NCBI GenBank assembly: GCA_947561715.1
Contig: OX387197.1
Location: forward strand, 4,159,001 to 4,223,000
Origin: Ascidia mentula
Lineage: Eukaryota; Chordata; Ascidiacea; Phlebobranchia; Ascidiidae
Length of the DNA stretch: 64,000 bases
Direction: 5' to 3'
Shown here in pieces: positions 11,917 to 22,880 of this stretch; positions within the stretch are counted from its first letter, which is position 1; each line of letters begins with the position of its first letter. Below the pieces are notes generated by a model. That model saw only the letters and a program-made list of their open reading frames with translations. It ran no database searches and was not told where the DNA came from. Both the position numbers and the translations under genes were made by a program.

Positions 11917-12171
11917 GTTCCCACTAAATTGTGTTTGGGATAAATAAGACATTATATATTGACATAAACTTGCCATTCTGCACAAATAATCTTTGTATAT
12001 CTACAAAGCCATTATCAATCTTTCTTTAACATATCTTTATTTCGTTTAACTTTATGTCTTCAATCAAAAGCAATCTGTTGCGAAACTCGCAGTCCTCAGC
12101 TTGTGCATTGTATTATATGTGACTCCTGTCGTCCCACGTCACATCTATGTGCGCTTTTCCGCTTACATCAT

Positions 12172-12179
12172 ATGCAAAT
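12172..12179. promoter_or_regulatory. Proximal octamer ATGCAAAT upstream of L3
   Basis: Perfect ATGCAAAT 256 bases upstream of the L3 start codon, preceded by CTTTTCCGCTTACATCAT. The same order, TTCCGCT then ATGCAAATAT, occurs upstream of L4 at a similar distance. Confidence 0.4.
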
Positions 12180-12498
12180 ATGCACGTTTAATTGAAACGT
12201 TACATGAGTGTAAGTATAACGTCTGGGAATTTGCATTGTGGTTGGTTGCCCTGTTTTTGAAGTTTTCATCAGCCTTACCTCACTTTAATGTTGAGCAACG
12301 AATTGCTGTATTTTTGTGGTTTGATTTCCAAGGAATATTTGTGGTGGTTGTTGCACCAATTTTTTTGTTGGTATGGTTTCTAGTTTCTTTGTTTCTATAT
12401 ATTAACCTACAGACAATAACCCTGGGGTTTGCGCATGCTACTTTAACTCTCACGTCACAGCATTTTGCGATCTATGTTGGCTTTTTCGATTTCGTTTT

Positions 12499-12506
12499 AT
12501 GCAAAT
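12499..12506. promoter_or_regulatory. Distal octamer ATGCAAAT upstream of L3
   Basis: Second perfect ATGCAAAT in the L3 upstream block, matching the octamer at 7022-7029 in the L2 copy. Confidence 0.35.
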
Positions 12507-13245
12507 ATTTTCCGTTTATTCAATCACTTATGTCCGGGTAACTTTTTGTCACCTCCCTTTCGTATCTGGTTCCTCTGAACCATTGATGCAAACCTATATT
12601 GCACGGTTATGTACCAAATATTTCTACCTTGCACTTTTCTTATTGAGGTAGTTTCTCTCTTTCGCTAACTTGATTTGTTTACAACCTTTCTGGGATTAGA
12701 TTTCCCTCCTTATATGTAAATAATTTCACCAAAGTTTGGGACGTTTTGTGTTGCAACTTCATGCCCTTTTGGTGAAAAGGGCATTTTAGGTAAACATATA
12801 TGCATAACGCTTTTTCCATTATGCAAAAGCATACGATTCCTTGCTGATGTGAAAATTAATGTTGAGCCGTTTACAATTCATTAGAGCATTATTTCAACAC
12901 AATGCGGACAGGGTTGATAAAATGTTTGTGACACGATACATCGCATTTAAAGCGTTAAAGACATGCCAAACGAATGGGTCGGAGATGTCTTTGTCCCTAC
13001 CTGAGGTTTATGCTTGCAGATGTTTGTATTACATTTGCATGTTTGCCAGGATATATGTGTTCAAGTTGGTCCTCCGATAAAATGACTTTCGGGCATCTAG
13101 CGGAATGTATTTGGCACGTGCATTTTGTGGACAACCTTTCGAGCACAGATATTTATTTACATTAACTTTTAGAAAGATTACAAAAAGAAACAAACCGTAA
13201 AATGCAGGTTTCAATGCAATGCACGTATACTAAACAAAATGGAAT

Positions 13246-15805
13246 TTACAAATCATTGACATAAGGTACATTGTCGGGACACAAACTGTTAACATACGAT
13301 CCATCAGGACATGGTCGGTCTTTCATTGTTAAATATTCATCATGTGACGTATCACCAACTTCCCTTGTTGGTGTCGCATTCTGCTTCGTTCCACCGGATG
13401 CTGATGATACCTCCTCGTATACGTTCGCAGGATTTTCAACTGCAACATTCTTGTGCTGTGAGAGGAATGAATTGCGGTATTCGGGGATTTCGGAAATCTT
13501 TTCTGGTATCGCTTGTCCTGCAGGTTTCACGATATACCCTCCTTCATATTCCGAAACTTGCAAATCTTGGTTAGCCTTTACAACAGGGATATCAACATAT
13601 AAACGGGGTTCTAAAGTTTTCTGGTGTGCTGGCGCTTTGTCTTTCGTTTCTTCTTTCATTTGATGTTCCGCTGTTTGTTGGTTTATGCTGTTTTCCGAAT
13701 ATGAGTTGGAGATTATGCTGTTTCGTTTCTTTTTCTTATTTTTCACAACGCAAGTTAATATCACAGCCAATACTATTGCCAGGATTAAAGCTGCCGCAGT
13801 AATCAAGACATTTCTAACCAGGGCATTGCGTGCTTTGCTGTTGTAAGTTGTTGCGTTGTCGGTCGTAAGCACTCTGGGACACTCAACGCTGCGGCCAATA
13901 TATCTTTCTGTGTTGTTGTAAGTTGCCCAGTCAGTGTATTGCTCACAAACACACGAAGGAGTTTGCGAAATATGTTTGTTGTCGCAGACGGTTGAAAGTC
14001 TGGGGAAGTAGAAGATGCCACTATTTGTTGGGCATTTCCACGGGTTGTTCGATACCACTGTTTGAATTTTGTTGATAAATGGATTGATCCCAAGTGGCCT
14101 AAGCGTCGACAGATTGGAAAAATCGTTGCTTGAAATATCGATGTACACTAGTTTCGGGAAAAATCTTATGAAATCAGGATGTAATAATTTAATTTTGTTT
14201 CCATTTAGTTTGAGCGATGTCAGAGTTGCGTCGACATACAGTAAAGGCTCCACTGTCTCTATTTCGTTGTACGACAAGTCTAGATTGTAAAGCACAGAGT
14301 TAGATATATAAAATGCCAAACTTTGCACTTGACGAAGTCTGTTATGACTGAGGTTGATTATCCCAGCACTGACAAGATTCTGAAAACCGTAGTCTTTAAT
14401 ACCAGTAATATTTGTGAAATGTAAGTTAAAGTTACGAAGATATTTCAGAGGATATTCAGTTGTACTTATCAGTGACGTTACGTTGGGAAATATTTTTGTC
14501 ACGTCAACTTCGCTAAAATATAATGCAGATCTGCTTGATTGTGAATTAGTCCACTGTGTGCTGCTGTGTTTCGCAACAAAGTTTTTGCATTTGGAGATGC
14601 TCAAGACATCTACGGTTGACGGAAGTTTCTCGAAACCTTTTGCTTGTGGAAGGTTTTTCAAGAAAATTCCTGTTGCGTTAGGAGGTAAATTTACAGTTTT
14701 AAGTCCCGAAATGTCTTTCAGAGTGAAGTCCATAACGCTTGTAGCATCCTTGAACGAAAACGATTTTTTAAAACACATCCCGGAAACCTGAAGTACCCTT
14801 ACATTTTCGATTGACGTGAGATTTGCCAGATCCAAACCATTGTGTCCAACGTGTAAGTTTCGAAGAGATTTTGACATCAATCCACCTAAGCTCGCAAATG
14901 TGTTGTTTGTGATCTCGAGCTGATACAGATTTGGAAGTACTTCGTTCCAATCGATGTCTTTCAGTGAGGAAATCTTGTTGGAACCAAGCCAGAGATAACT
15001 TAAACTTGATAATCTTTGTTTGTGAACTATGCTGCTAAGACTGGTTATCATATTATTCTGTAAATTTAGGTACCCGATGCTCAATGGTAGCCTGTATATG
15101 GTTGTAAGCAGATTGTAACTAATATTCAAACTTGTGAGAGCGACGAATTCTTCCAGAGTAGTTCCTATTGTTCGTAGTTTGTTGAATGAAAGATCGAGTT
15201 CGGTTAAGTTGGCCTTCGCCCATTCTGGGAATGTTGGGAGGGTTGTCATTCTGAACAAAATAAATGACAATTATTTAATGAAGAGATTGACACAGCTTGA
15301 GAGAACGCTTTATTTTGACTACAGGATGGCGTCATTATACCGTTCCCGATTTTTTGTTATATGTAAATGAACTGATATATCATGTCCTATGAGCCACCTA
15401 TATTCCATATATCGTTTTTAAACACCTGTATTTGTGTAACAAAACCTTTGATTTCTTACAGATATAGTTTGTGACAAGTGTAGGTAGCCTGACATACATA
15501 GCCAAACATTTTTCACTGTTGAAATCGGAATTTCTCATGGAAGACTGCTGTAACTTTGCAACATATACTGACCCGTTGTTGTAGAGGTAAAGTGTGGTAA
15601 TATGGAGACTGTTGTTAAGCAGAGGGATGTCAGGCCTTCCTCTTCCACCGCAGTCCATGACATATTTCCAGTACATGCAATTCGACCATCTTGTTAGGGC
15701 GGCATTGGCCGGTATAGAATAACGTGGCCAAAATCCGAACTGCGCACGAGCGTAATGAGTCGCTAACAGCAATATCGTAAACTGCACTAAGGTGAACAAC
15801 ACCAT
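13246..15805 (-). CDS. L4: transmembrane LRR receptor with tyrosine-rich signalling tail
   Basis: Exons 15805-15573 and 15250-13246 join in phase 2 to encode 745 residues. The donor is GTCAGT and the acceptor is TTTTGTTCAG. The signal peptide MVLFTLVQFTILLLATHYARA is followed by an LRRNT cap (CMYWKYVMDCGGRGRPDIP), about 16 LRRs, an LRRCT cap (NNPWKC...CVCEQY), a helix (ALILAIVLAVILTCVV) and a tail. The tail repeats the L1 motifs: LYVDIP, EYEGGYIVKPAGQ, EYRNS, VYEEV, DEYLTM (YxxM), SYVNS and PYVNDL. Relative to L1 it has an insert around NSYSENSINQQ that adds one tyrosine. The nearest start fitting the family is the ATG at 15249-15247, preceded by a spliced A. It is closest to L1 over the whole length, including the 3' half, consistent with recent duplication or gene conversion. 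Confidence 0.9.
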
Positions 15806-16073
15806 GCTCTTACTTTTATATGTTATACAACTAATGGTCCTGTTAAATAGCGGTTAATTTTATTGCATTATTACAATTCCAGACAGAAAAAACTGCACAT
15901 ATCGAGAAAGAGTTGTGGCTTAATTATCCTCTCGTCGTTAATGTGTCTTCGGTTAACTTATCTTCACACCTAACCCAGCCATGCAAACTTTGACTCCTAA
16001 CTTATTAACTGAGCTTCGAAGCTTGTATGGTCTGTAACCGCCCTGGCGTGATGCATGGTCTTCCGCTCTCATT

Positions 16074-16081
16074 ATGCAAAT
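16074..16081. promoter_or_regulatory. Octamer ATGCAAAT upstream of L4
   Basis: Perfect ATGCAAAT 269 bases upstream of the L4 start, inside TTCCGCTCTCATTATGCAAA. Its position and context match those of the proximal L3 octamer. Confidence 0.4.
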
Positions 16082-16325
16082 ATTTTAGCTTGAACCACGA
16101 CCTTGTACGCATTAAGTGTGCTGGTGGCTTGCACCTTATCGTGCAACGTGTCATCACATATCAATCTTGCCAGCTCTGGTGTTTGTTGGATCAAAAATGT
16201 TGTCAAGCTATGCATATGGCAAAGTATCGTGGGCCGCTGTGAAAAGCATTTGTTGTCACGTGACATGTTAAATTGTTTATTGCGAACTAGGACGCTTTTA
16301 TTATACGCAAATGTTTTTGCTTGCA

Positions 16326-16446
16326 AGTTTTTGAACACGGCAGAAATCGGTATGGAATTACGTGTCCAAAATCCGAACTGCTCATTTCCTGCATTTTGGG
16401 CAGCTAACAGCATTAGCATAAACTTCACCAAGGTGCGCAACATCAT
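16326..16446 (-). pseudogene. Orphan half first exon (signal peptide) upstream of L4
   Basis: The minus strand encodes MMLRTLVKFMLMLLAAQ, then EQFGFWTRNSIP, clearly the 5' half of a family first exon. After about 40 codons the similarity stops and upstream-block-like sequence takes over (TTATACGCAAATG on the plus strand), so the LRRNT cysteines and the splice donor are missing. The flank above it (about 16,510-16,570) resembles the one above L4. It is best read as a broken tandem copy of an exon-1 segment. Use as an alternative first exon is unlikely without a donor. Confidence 0.7.
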
Positions 16447-17603
16447 GCTCCAACTTGTTAATGCTGTGCAATTAATTCACAAGAAACTATGTAAGTGTAG
16501 GTATTAGTCCGATTTATTTCATTTCATTATTACATATAAGTAGCAATATCAGTGACAAAAAACTGCTCATTTCGATAAAAGTTGCTGTGGTTTATTTTTT
16601 TTCTTTAAGATATCTCTGTTCTCGGTTCCCTTTTATACATGGGTAAACGTGCCTTTGTGCAAAACTCAGTCGTGTCAGCTTTAAAACCAAAACCTGAACT
16701 TGAGCTTTTTTTTTCTCCCTTGTTTGCAATACCAATAGTTTCAGGTCCGAAACATAAAACATCCAACCAAAAGCAATGAATTTTGTGTAGAACCAAACTT
16801 TTATTTTACCGATTTTGCGAACGATGCGCTGTCTTCCGCTATCGTATTGCAACTAGATTTGTTTTTATCGGTATGTGTTGGCTGGATACAACAATATCGT
16901 GAGCTGTGTCATTACTTCATCAGTCTAGACAGCACACCATAATTTATGCTGAGTCGGAAACTGTTGGGTTTCGTTTATGTCGGTTCATATTCAGAATGTG
17001 ATGAGTTTGTTGTAATGTTTGCATCATATTAATCGTCGTGCTGCAATCCATGTTGGGAACGCCCACCTTATATTTAACATGTGTTACCTATTTTATGAAA
17101 ACTTGCGAACTAAATTGATCGTATTTTAGTTAGCACTTTTGTCCTTAAACCGTTTTAACTTGTACGAGTCGGATTCGCAAACGGATGATTAAAACTGCCG
17201 GTCATTTTAGTTGCATTTTTCCAGGAGAAACAACATTAAATTTTTCCAAATAACGCTTTTAAAATTGGCTGGGAAAGTTGTAAATAATTGCTTTGTAATG
17301 GTGAGTGGGGTGGGTTGGGATTTAACTAACTGAAGAAAGGAAGCTTTACAAAAATAACAACAATCACAAACTTGACTTTGCTTTATATTGATGGAGTAGA
17401 CTGCATAGACATATACATACAAACACATTTCAGTACATTTGCTTAAGACAATATTAAAAGTTGTTGATAAAGGAAAAAAGCTTTCTAAAAACATATATTT
17501 GGTTTTGCAACAGCAAGTACCAAGTCATTCGACAACGCTTGCTGCACACATTTGCCCTTTCCTGTTACTTTACAAAAAGTTACAAATGTTCCTATTTCTG
17601 TAA

Positions 17604-17640
17604 TGATTATTAGTAACATGCAAAATGTTACTAATAATCA
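17604..17640. repeat. Perfect 16-bp inverted repeat with 5-base loop
   Basis: TGATTATTAGTAACAT at 17604-17619, loop GCAAA, then its exact reverse complement at 17625-17640. It lies in non-coding DNA between L4 and L5. It could be a hairpin or cruciform, or the remains of a small palindromic element. I saw no matching copy elsewhere in the window. Confidence 0.9.
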
Positions 17641-18182
17641 ACCTACGCAATAGCACAGGATATCTGCGGAAGATTCTCTTTTATGTGCTTGATTGTCTTG
17701 GAAATCTGTGTTATTGCCTGTCCGTCTTATTTGGTTTGCAGAATGTTATTAATTACAACGCCAATCGTCCGTAGTTAAGGAATTTGACTTTTTATAGATG
17801 TAACTATACTGAGTGAGAATTTACCAAGCTTTATCAAATATCCTTTTTGAGATCAAGTTCGGTTATTATGGTATCCATTTTTCTGTTTTCGGTCGTCATT
17901 GTTTAAATTTGACTTTTGTTCTTTCTCATGTTAAATATCTGGGCAAGCCACAAACCATTAGTTGTAGTGACAAAAAACGGTTGAAAGAGGATTCTGTTGT
18001 TAACCTCGACTACATTGATTTGTGCGTATTGTACATCCTTTGTATACAATAACAGGTAAAAGTTTTAAACCTTTGTCAAAACATTAGTCAATGGCAATAG
18101 GAAACATTCAGTGAGAGATGTAAGTTTCCATATTTTCTACTTGTGTTAAATAGCAAGCCCATAGCGATTAAACAAAAATCAA

Positions 18183-18194
18183 CGAATATTTGCG
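18183..18194 (-). promoter_or_regulatory. Shared 3'-flank element CGAATATTTGCG, copy 3 (L5)
   Basis: Copy of the 12-base string about 195 bases below the L5 stop, in the context AAATCAACGAATATTTGCGT, which is also seen below L6. Confidence 0.45.
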
Positions 18195-18389
18195 TAACAG
18201 CGAGGTGTGAAATTATCAAAAACAACTCTAAGGTGCGATTAAGTGTTTATCTGTCAAATGTTCAACATGTTGGCATCGCTGTTTCCTTACGTTGTTCCGG
18301 ATGGTGTATAACATGTACAATGGCACTAGTTGTGCCTGTGAAACGAAGGAATGATGAAACTTGGAGGGTTTCTAATCCAAAACCAGATT

Positions 18390-20270
18390 TCAAATGTCGT
18401 ACAATAATAATGCTGCCATGGTCAACAGAAGGTTTTTAATCAAACCACTATGTGCGTCAGCTTCATTAGTTGGTGTATATGTGTTATGTGTTGGTACGTT
18501 CGTTGTTGTGGAACACTCAACGGTGGGTCCAATATACCTCCACGATGCGCTGCGACTTGATCCGACAGAGTATTGCTGACAAACGCAGGAATGATTTGAC
18601 GATTTAAAGCTCGTATCGCAGTAAAGAGTTACTCTGTGGGTTTTCGGTTTTCCGACCCAACCTTGGCAGTTCCACGGGTTATTCGTTACGAAGATATCAC
18701 CGGTAACAAACGTCTGTCCAGTGACCGCTAACTGTGTCGGAAGAACACTTGTGTCGGTTAAGTAGTTGCTTGAAATATCGATGTACCTAAGCTTTGTTGG
18801 AGATGCAAGAAAACCAGGATACAATGTTTTGATTCTGTTTCCATGTAGTTTTAAGTTATACAAACCCGTGTTGAAACAATCCAGAGGTTCAACGGTCTCT
18901 ATTTCGTTGTAAGATAAGTCGAGGGTTTGAAGTCTTGAGTTGGGAATGTAAAAAGCCAAGTTTTGTACGTGACGAATACGGTTATTACTGAGTCCAATTG
19001 ATCGAGCATTGACAAGGTTCTGAAAACCGTAGTCTTTAATACCAGTGATGTTTGTAAAATGTAGGTTAAACTCACGAAGATATTTCAGAGGAAATTCAGT
19101 TGTGCTTATCAGTGACGTGACGTTTGGAAACACTTTGGTCGGGTCAACCTCGGAAAACAACAGCGAGGATTGAAAAGATTCTGAATGAGCCCAGAAAATA
19201 GTGGTGTCGTATTTCATGACAAAGTTTTTGCATTTGCTGATGGCTAAGTAGTGTACAGTTGACGGCAACTTCGCGAAACCTTTTGCTTGTGGAAGATTCT
19301 TCAAAGAGACAACTTGAGGTTTGGGGGGCAGCTCTATTGCTTCAAGTCCCGATATATCTTTGAGAATGAAATTTGTAACGCTGACAGCATGATTAAATGA
19401 AAACGATTTTTCAAAACACATCCCGGAAACCTGAAGATTCGACAAATTTGCGATTGACGTCAAATTCGTAAAATCCAATCCATTGTGCCCAACATGCAAT
19501 TCTTCAAGTGATTTTGGTCCCAGTCCGTCCAAGCTTTCAAACGTGTTGTTTTCAATTTCAAGATGAATCAGATTTGGAAACATTCCATTCCAATCGATGT
19601 CTTTAAGTGAGGAAATATTGTTGGAACCAAGCCAAAGATAACTTAATTTTGACAATGTAATATTGCTTAGATGGCTTATTATGTTTTTCTGTAGATTTAG
19701 GTATTCGATGCCTAATGGCAACCTGTATATGGTTGTAAGCTGGTTGTAACTGATATTTAAATGGCGGAGAGCGACTAATTCTTCCAGAGTAGTTCCAATT
19801 GTTTGTAGTTTGTTGAATGAAAGATCGAGTTCGGTTAAGTTGGCTTTCGCCCATGCTGGGAATGTTGGGATAGTCGTCATTCTAAATTGGAATAAATAAA
19901 ATTTAAATTAAATAAAAGTTACAAGTAACCGCTTAGTGAATCCCCTTGTTTTCTGTGATACTAATGAAAAATCGTATTTAAACTGTTGGAACAAAATTTA
20001 AAATTGCATATTTACTGCAATTACTGCAAGCAGAGCTTACCCGTTGTCATACATGTAGAGGGTGGTAATATGCAGATTGTCGTTTAGTAGAGGAACGTCA
20101 GACCTTCCTCTTCCACTGCAGTCCATAAAATAAAACCAGTACTTGCAGGTCGACAATTTTTTTGTCACGATCTCGTCCGGTCTGGGAAGGCGTGACCAAA
20201 TTCCATAATGTGTTGGTGTTAAGGAGGCCGCCGCTCTTACTGCTATAAACAACACTAGTGTGCACAACAT
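18390..20270 (-). CDS. L5: LRR receptor with GPI-anchor-like C-terminus
   Basis: Exons 20270-20041 and 19881-18390 join in phase 2 and encode 573 residues. The signal peptide MLCTLVLFIAVRAAASLTP precedes an LRRNT cap (CKYWFYFMDCSGRGRSDVP). The LRR exon begins MTTIPTFPAWAKANLTELDL and has about 16 repeats. The LRRCT cap (NNPWNCQGW...SCVCQQYS...VEC) leads to a Thr/Pro stalk and the end NLLLTMAALLLYDI. There is no basic residue after the hydrophobic run, so a GPI signal is the simplest reading. The C-terminal third and 3' flank are very close to L6, pointing to a recent local duplication. No signalling tail is encoded. Confidence 0.85.
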
Positions 20271-21613
20271 ACTCCACAGAAGTTAGCCTGATACCAAACA
20301 GTAAAGATGACGATCAGACGCTAAACTTTTGGTTGCAATGTCACACCTCTTTTCTTTATTTTTTATTCGTTTTCGATCTTTATTCAAATGTATGTGAGCA
20401 TGAATCTTCCATAGCTTTATGACTAGAATAAATTCAGAAAGTTTCCAATCCTTATGGTTTATTACAGTGGTTATCAAACTTCTTTCCCTCGTGCTAACGG
20501 TTGTTAATAAGATTCACGACTCTTTGTAGCCACAACTATTCGTTAATTTGGACGATGAGTCGCTTTGTATGCAATTCTTATTTGAAGAAGGCTGGCTTAA
20601 TTTGCTTATTGCCTGCATTTTCCGTCAAAATATATAACCTTTCTTGTTTAGTTTCTTACTCGAAACTTCACGACGGACAGTTTAAGACCTTCTCGTTTAT
20701 GCAGTCAGACATGTAGCACACAAACGCTTGCAACTTATTTTGTTTGTCGTCTCCAATTTCACCATCATCACATCGTTGTAGGCTGGCTAAGTGCGGTCTC
20801 ACACTCTTAGTGTTGTATTGGGCAAGTTGTGTCGTGCGTTAAATCCGTGTGTAGGACTTGGATATCCTTTTCCCTGACTTGCAAAACACCATTAGAAGAC
20901 TCACGACTAGAAAACGTTCCACGAAAAATGTTCCGCAATTAACCTGATACTAGTAAACAAAACGAAACAATGCCGAATATTTGATTGCAATGTCATATTA
21001 AAGAGCAATTATTGACAAATACCCTGCTAATTAAAAATGTTGGTGAATATTTTGTCTCATTTCTTTTCTGTATCTGCTTTTTCATTCCTTTTTAAATGGT
21101 ATTTACACTCAACTTACTTATATAGGCTTTATAACCAAACTAAACGGAAACATTTTGCAACGTTTGTTGCTGATAAAATCAGGCACGTAGCAAACAAACC
21201 CGTGCATTTTTCTTTGCCTCTTATACTACATCATTACGTGTGGTGTTCCGCTGTCACTACGCGCACATTTTGTTCATGTGTTTGGCGATTTGCGCCGAAC
21301 GTGCTCGAAGCTTGCGTATATTTTTTTCTCCATTTGTCATAAAATGTAACAGACCTCATGAGCAGAAATCGTTAAATTTCGGTTGCTGATTGACTTGTGT
21401 GGTTTGTCCGCCATTTACTTTTCGTGAGTTTTACTTTGTGTCTTCCCCGACACAATTCACACCAAGTATAGAAATGGTGAAAGTTTCGTTTACAATTGAT
21501 TGCCTTAAGAATATTATCTTTGTAGAGGCGCACAACGGTCATTTGTATCGTTAAATGTGGAATTTATCCATGATCTATACATATTTAAAAGCCAGTCGCT
21601 TCATCGTACATAC
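20271..21613. other. L5 upstream region
   Basis: Non-coding. A block near 21,235-21,260 (GTTCCGCTGTCACTACGC) resembles one upstream of L6 near 24,722-24,750 (CTTCCACTGTCACTACGC). These are the counterparts of the octamer-bearing block of the other genes, but here no intact octamer remains. No gene seen. Confidence 0.45.
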
Positions 21614-21820
21614 TCGTTGTTGTAGAGTAAAAGTTGGGTGGAAGGCAGACTGTTGTTAAGCAGAGGAGTGTCGGATCCGTCTCTTCCACTGCGGTATATT
21701 TCCAATACTTGAAAGTCGACCAGCTTGCTGGCGTATAACGAGGTGGAAGGCTCGTCTAGTAAACTCACACAGGCCTCTGAATACAACCACGAAAATCTGT
21801 ACTAAGTTGTACAGCACCAT
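21614..21820 (-). pseudogene. Orphan degraded first exon
   Basis: It begins MVLYNLVQIFVVVFRG, a signal-peptide-like start matching L4 and L1. Its end reads SDTPLLNNSLPSTQLLLYNNE with a GTATGT donor in the family position. The two ends are in different frames, and the LRRNT cysteine of DCSGRG is replaced (YRSGRD). No LRR exon follows before the L5 first exon. It is a dead first exon left by duplication. Confidence 0.75.
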
Positions 21821-22880
21821 ACCTTGTGTTCTGCTATTGGCCTAAAATACAAAATCGTGATGCGTGATGTTAAATTGGATTGTGACAAAACGTAGTAATT
21901 TCTGACAGCAAAAACCTGCACAAATTGTTACAAATCTCTATTTCGTTTCTCTTGCTTTCTTTTTAACTTTTTGTTATTGCACTACGCTCAGCAATATGAG
22001 CTTTTCAATCAGAGTTATGTCTGAGAGTTTGTTAAACTTTTACATAACTATTATAGTTCCTGAAGTCAGGCACGAAACACGTGCAACGTACTTTATGTTG
22101 AAAATCTCTAGTCAGAGCACTTTTCGAGGTATGCGCGGCTGTCGACTCACAAAGTGCTCATATTTTCCTCATGCCAAAACGTCACACACATGTATTGCGG
22201 TGGGTGGCACCGTATCGTGGCCTGGGAATCTCATTACTAAACCCACACTCGCTCTTGATGTTGGTTGAGACAGAAGTTTTATTTTTATCGCTTGTTATTC
22301 AGGATGTGTTCAGTTGGTTTCAATGATAAACATGCTTAGATTGTGATAACTTCGATCCCCAATGACATGTTAACGGCGAATGGAGATCTTGGTTCTGTTC
22401 TTGTGCTTTCATTTCTTTAACTATTTCCATTTATATTTAAAGCCTTGTGCCTTATTTTTAATGTTCCTAGCGACTGGGTATCTACTTTTCCATATTTCGG
22501 TTGTCATTGTTAAAAAAAAAATTTTCTTTCTTATGTTCAACATCTGGGCCATTAGTGGTTGTGACAAAAAAACGATTGAAAGAGGATTCTGTTGTTAACC
22601 TCGACTACATTTATTTGTGCGTATTGTACATCTTCTGTATACAATGACAGTAAAAAGTTTAATACGTTTGTCAACACATAAGTCAATGATAGTAGTAAAC
22701 ATGCAATGATGTCACTTCCTTTGTTTCTACTTGTGTCAAATAGCAAGCTTATGACGAGTAAACAAAATCCTTTTCACAAACAAAAATCAACGAATATTTG
22801 CGTGACAGCGAAGGCAGAAGTTGTGACTGTAGAACGAAGAAACGATGAAACTTGGAGGGTTTGTGAATCATATCCACGTT
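21821..22880. other. Spacer between orphan exon and L6
   Basis: Non-coding. The upper half is upstream flank of the orphan exon. From about 22,490 it becomes 3' flank of L6, matching that of L5. Confidence 0.5.
22791..22802 (-). promoter_or_regulatory. Shared 3'-flank element CGAATATTTGCG, copy 4 (L6)
   Basis: Fourth copy of the 12-base string, about 80 bases below the L6 stop. Confidence 0.45.

Larger units (their letters stand above)
12072..12510. repeat. Duplicated upstream block, copy B (L3)
   Basis: Counterpart of 6601-7032. It carries two perfect ATGCAAAT octamers, at its proximal and distal ends, where the L2 copy keeps only the distal one. Confidence 0.75.
11917..13245. other. Spacer between L3 and L4
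   Basis: This contains the L3 upstream block (12072-12510) and a block from about 12,745 to 13,200 similar to 8,600-8,835 that runs into the L4 3' flank. A possible minus-strand polyadenylation signal for L4, TTTATT on the plus strand, lies at 13152-13157, about 90 bases below the L4 stop. No gene is supported. Confidence 0.5.
16447..18389. other. Spacer between orphan exon and L5
   Basis: No supported gene. It holds the flank of the orphan exon, a perfect inverted repeat at 17604-17640, and from about 17,900 onward the 3' flank of L5. That flank is strongly similar to the L6 3' flank at about 22,490-22,690 (shared GAGGATTCTGTTGTTAACCT). Confidence 0.55.

Noticed and set aside
13271-13663. 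130-codon plus-strand open frame, with a similar one at 748-1047
   Set aside because: Antisense shadow of the conserved L4 and L1 tails. The similarity between the two frames only reflects paralogy of the real genes.
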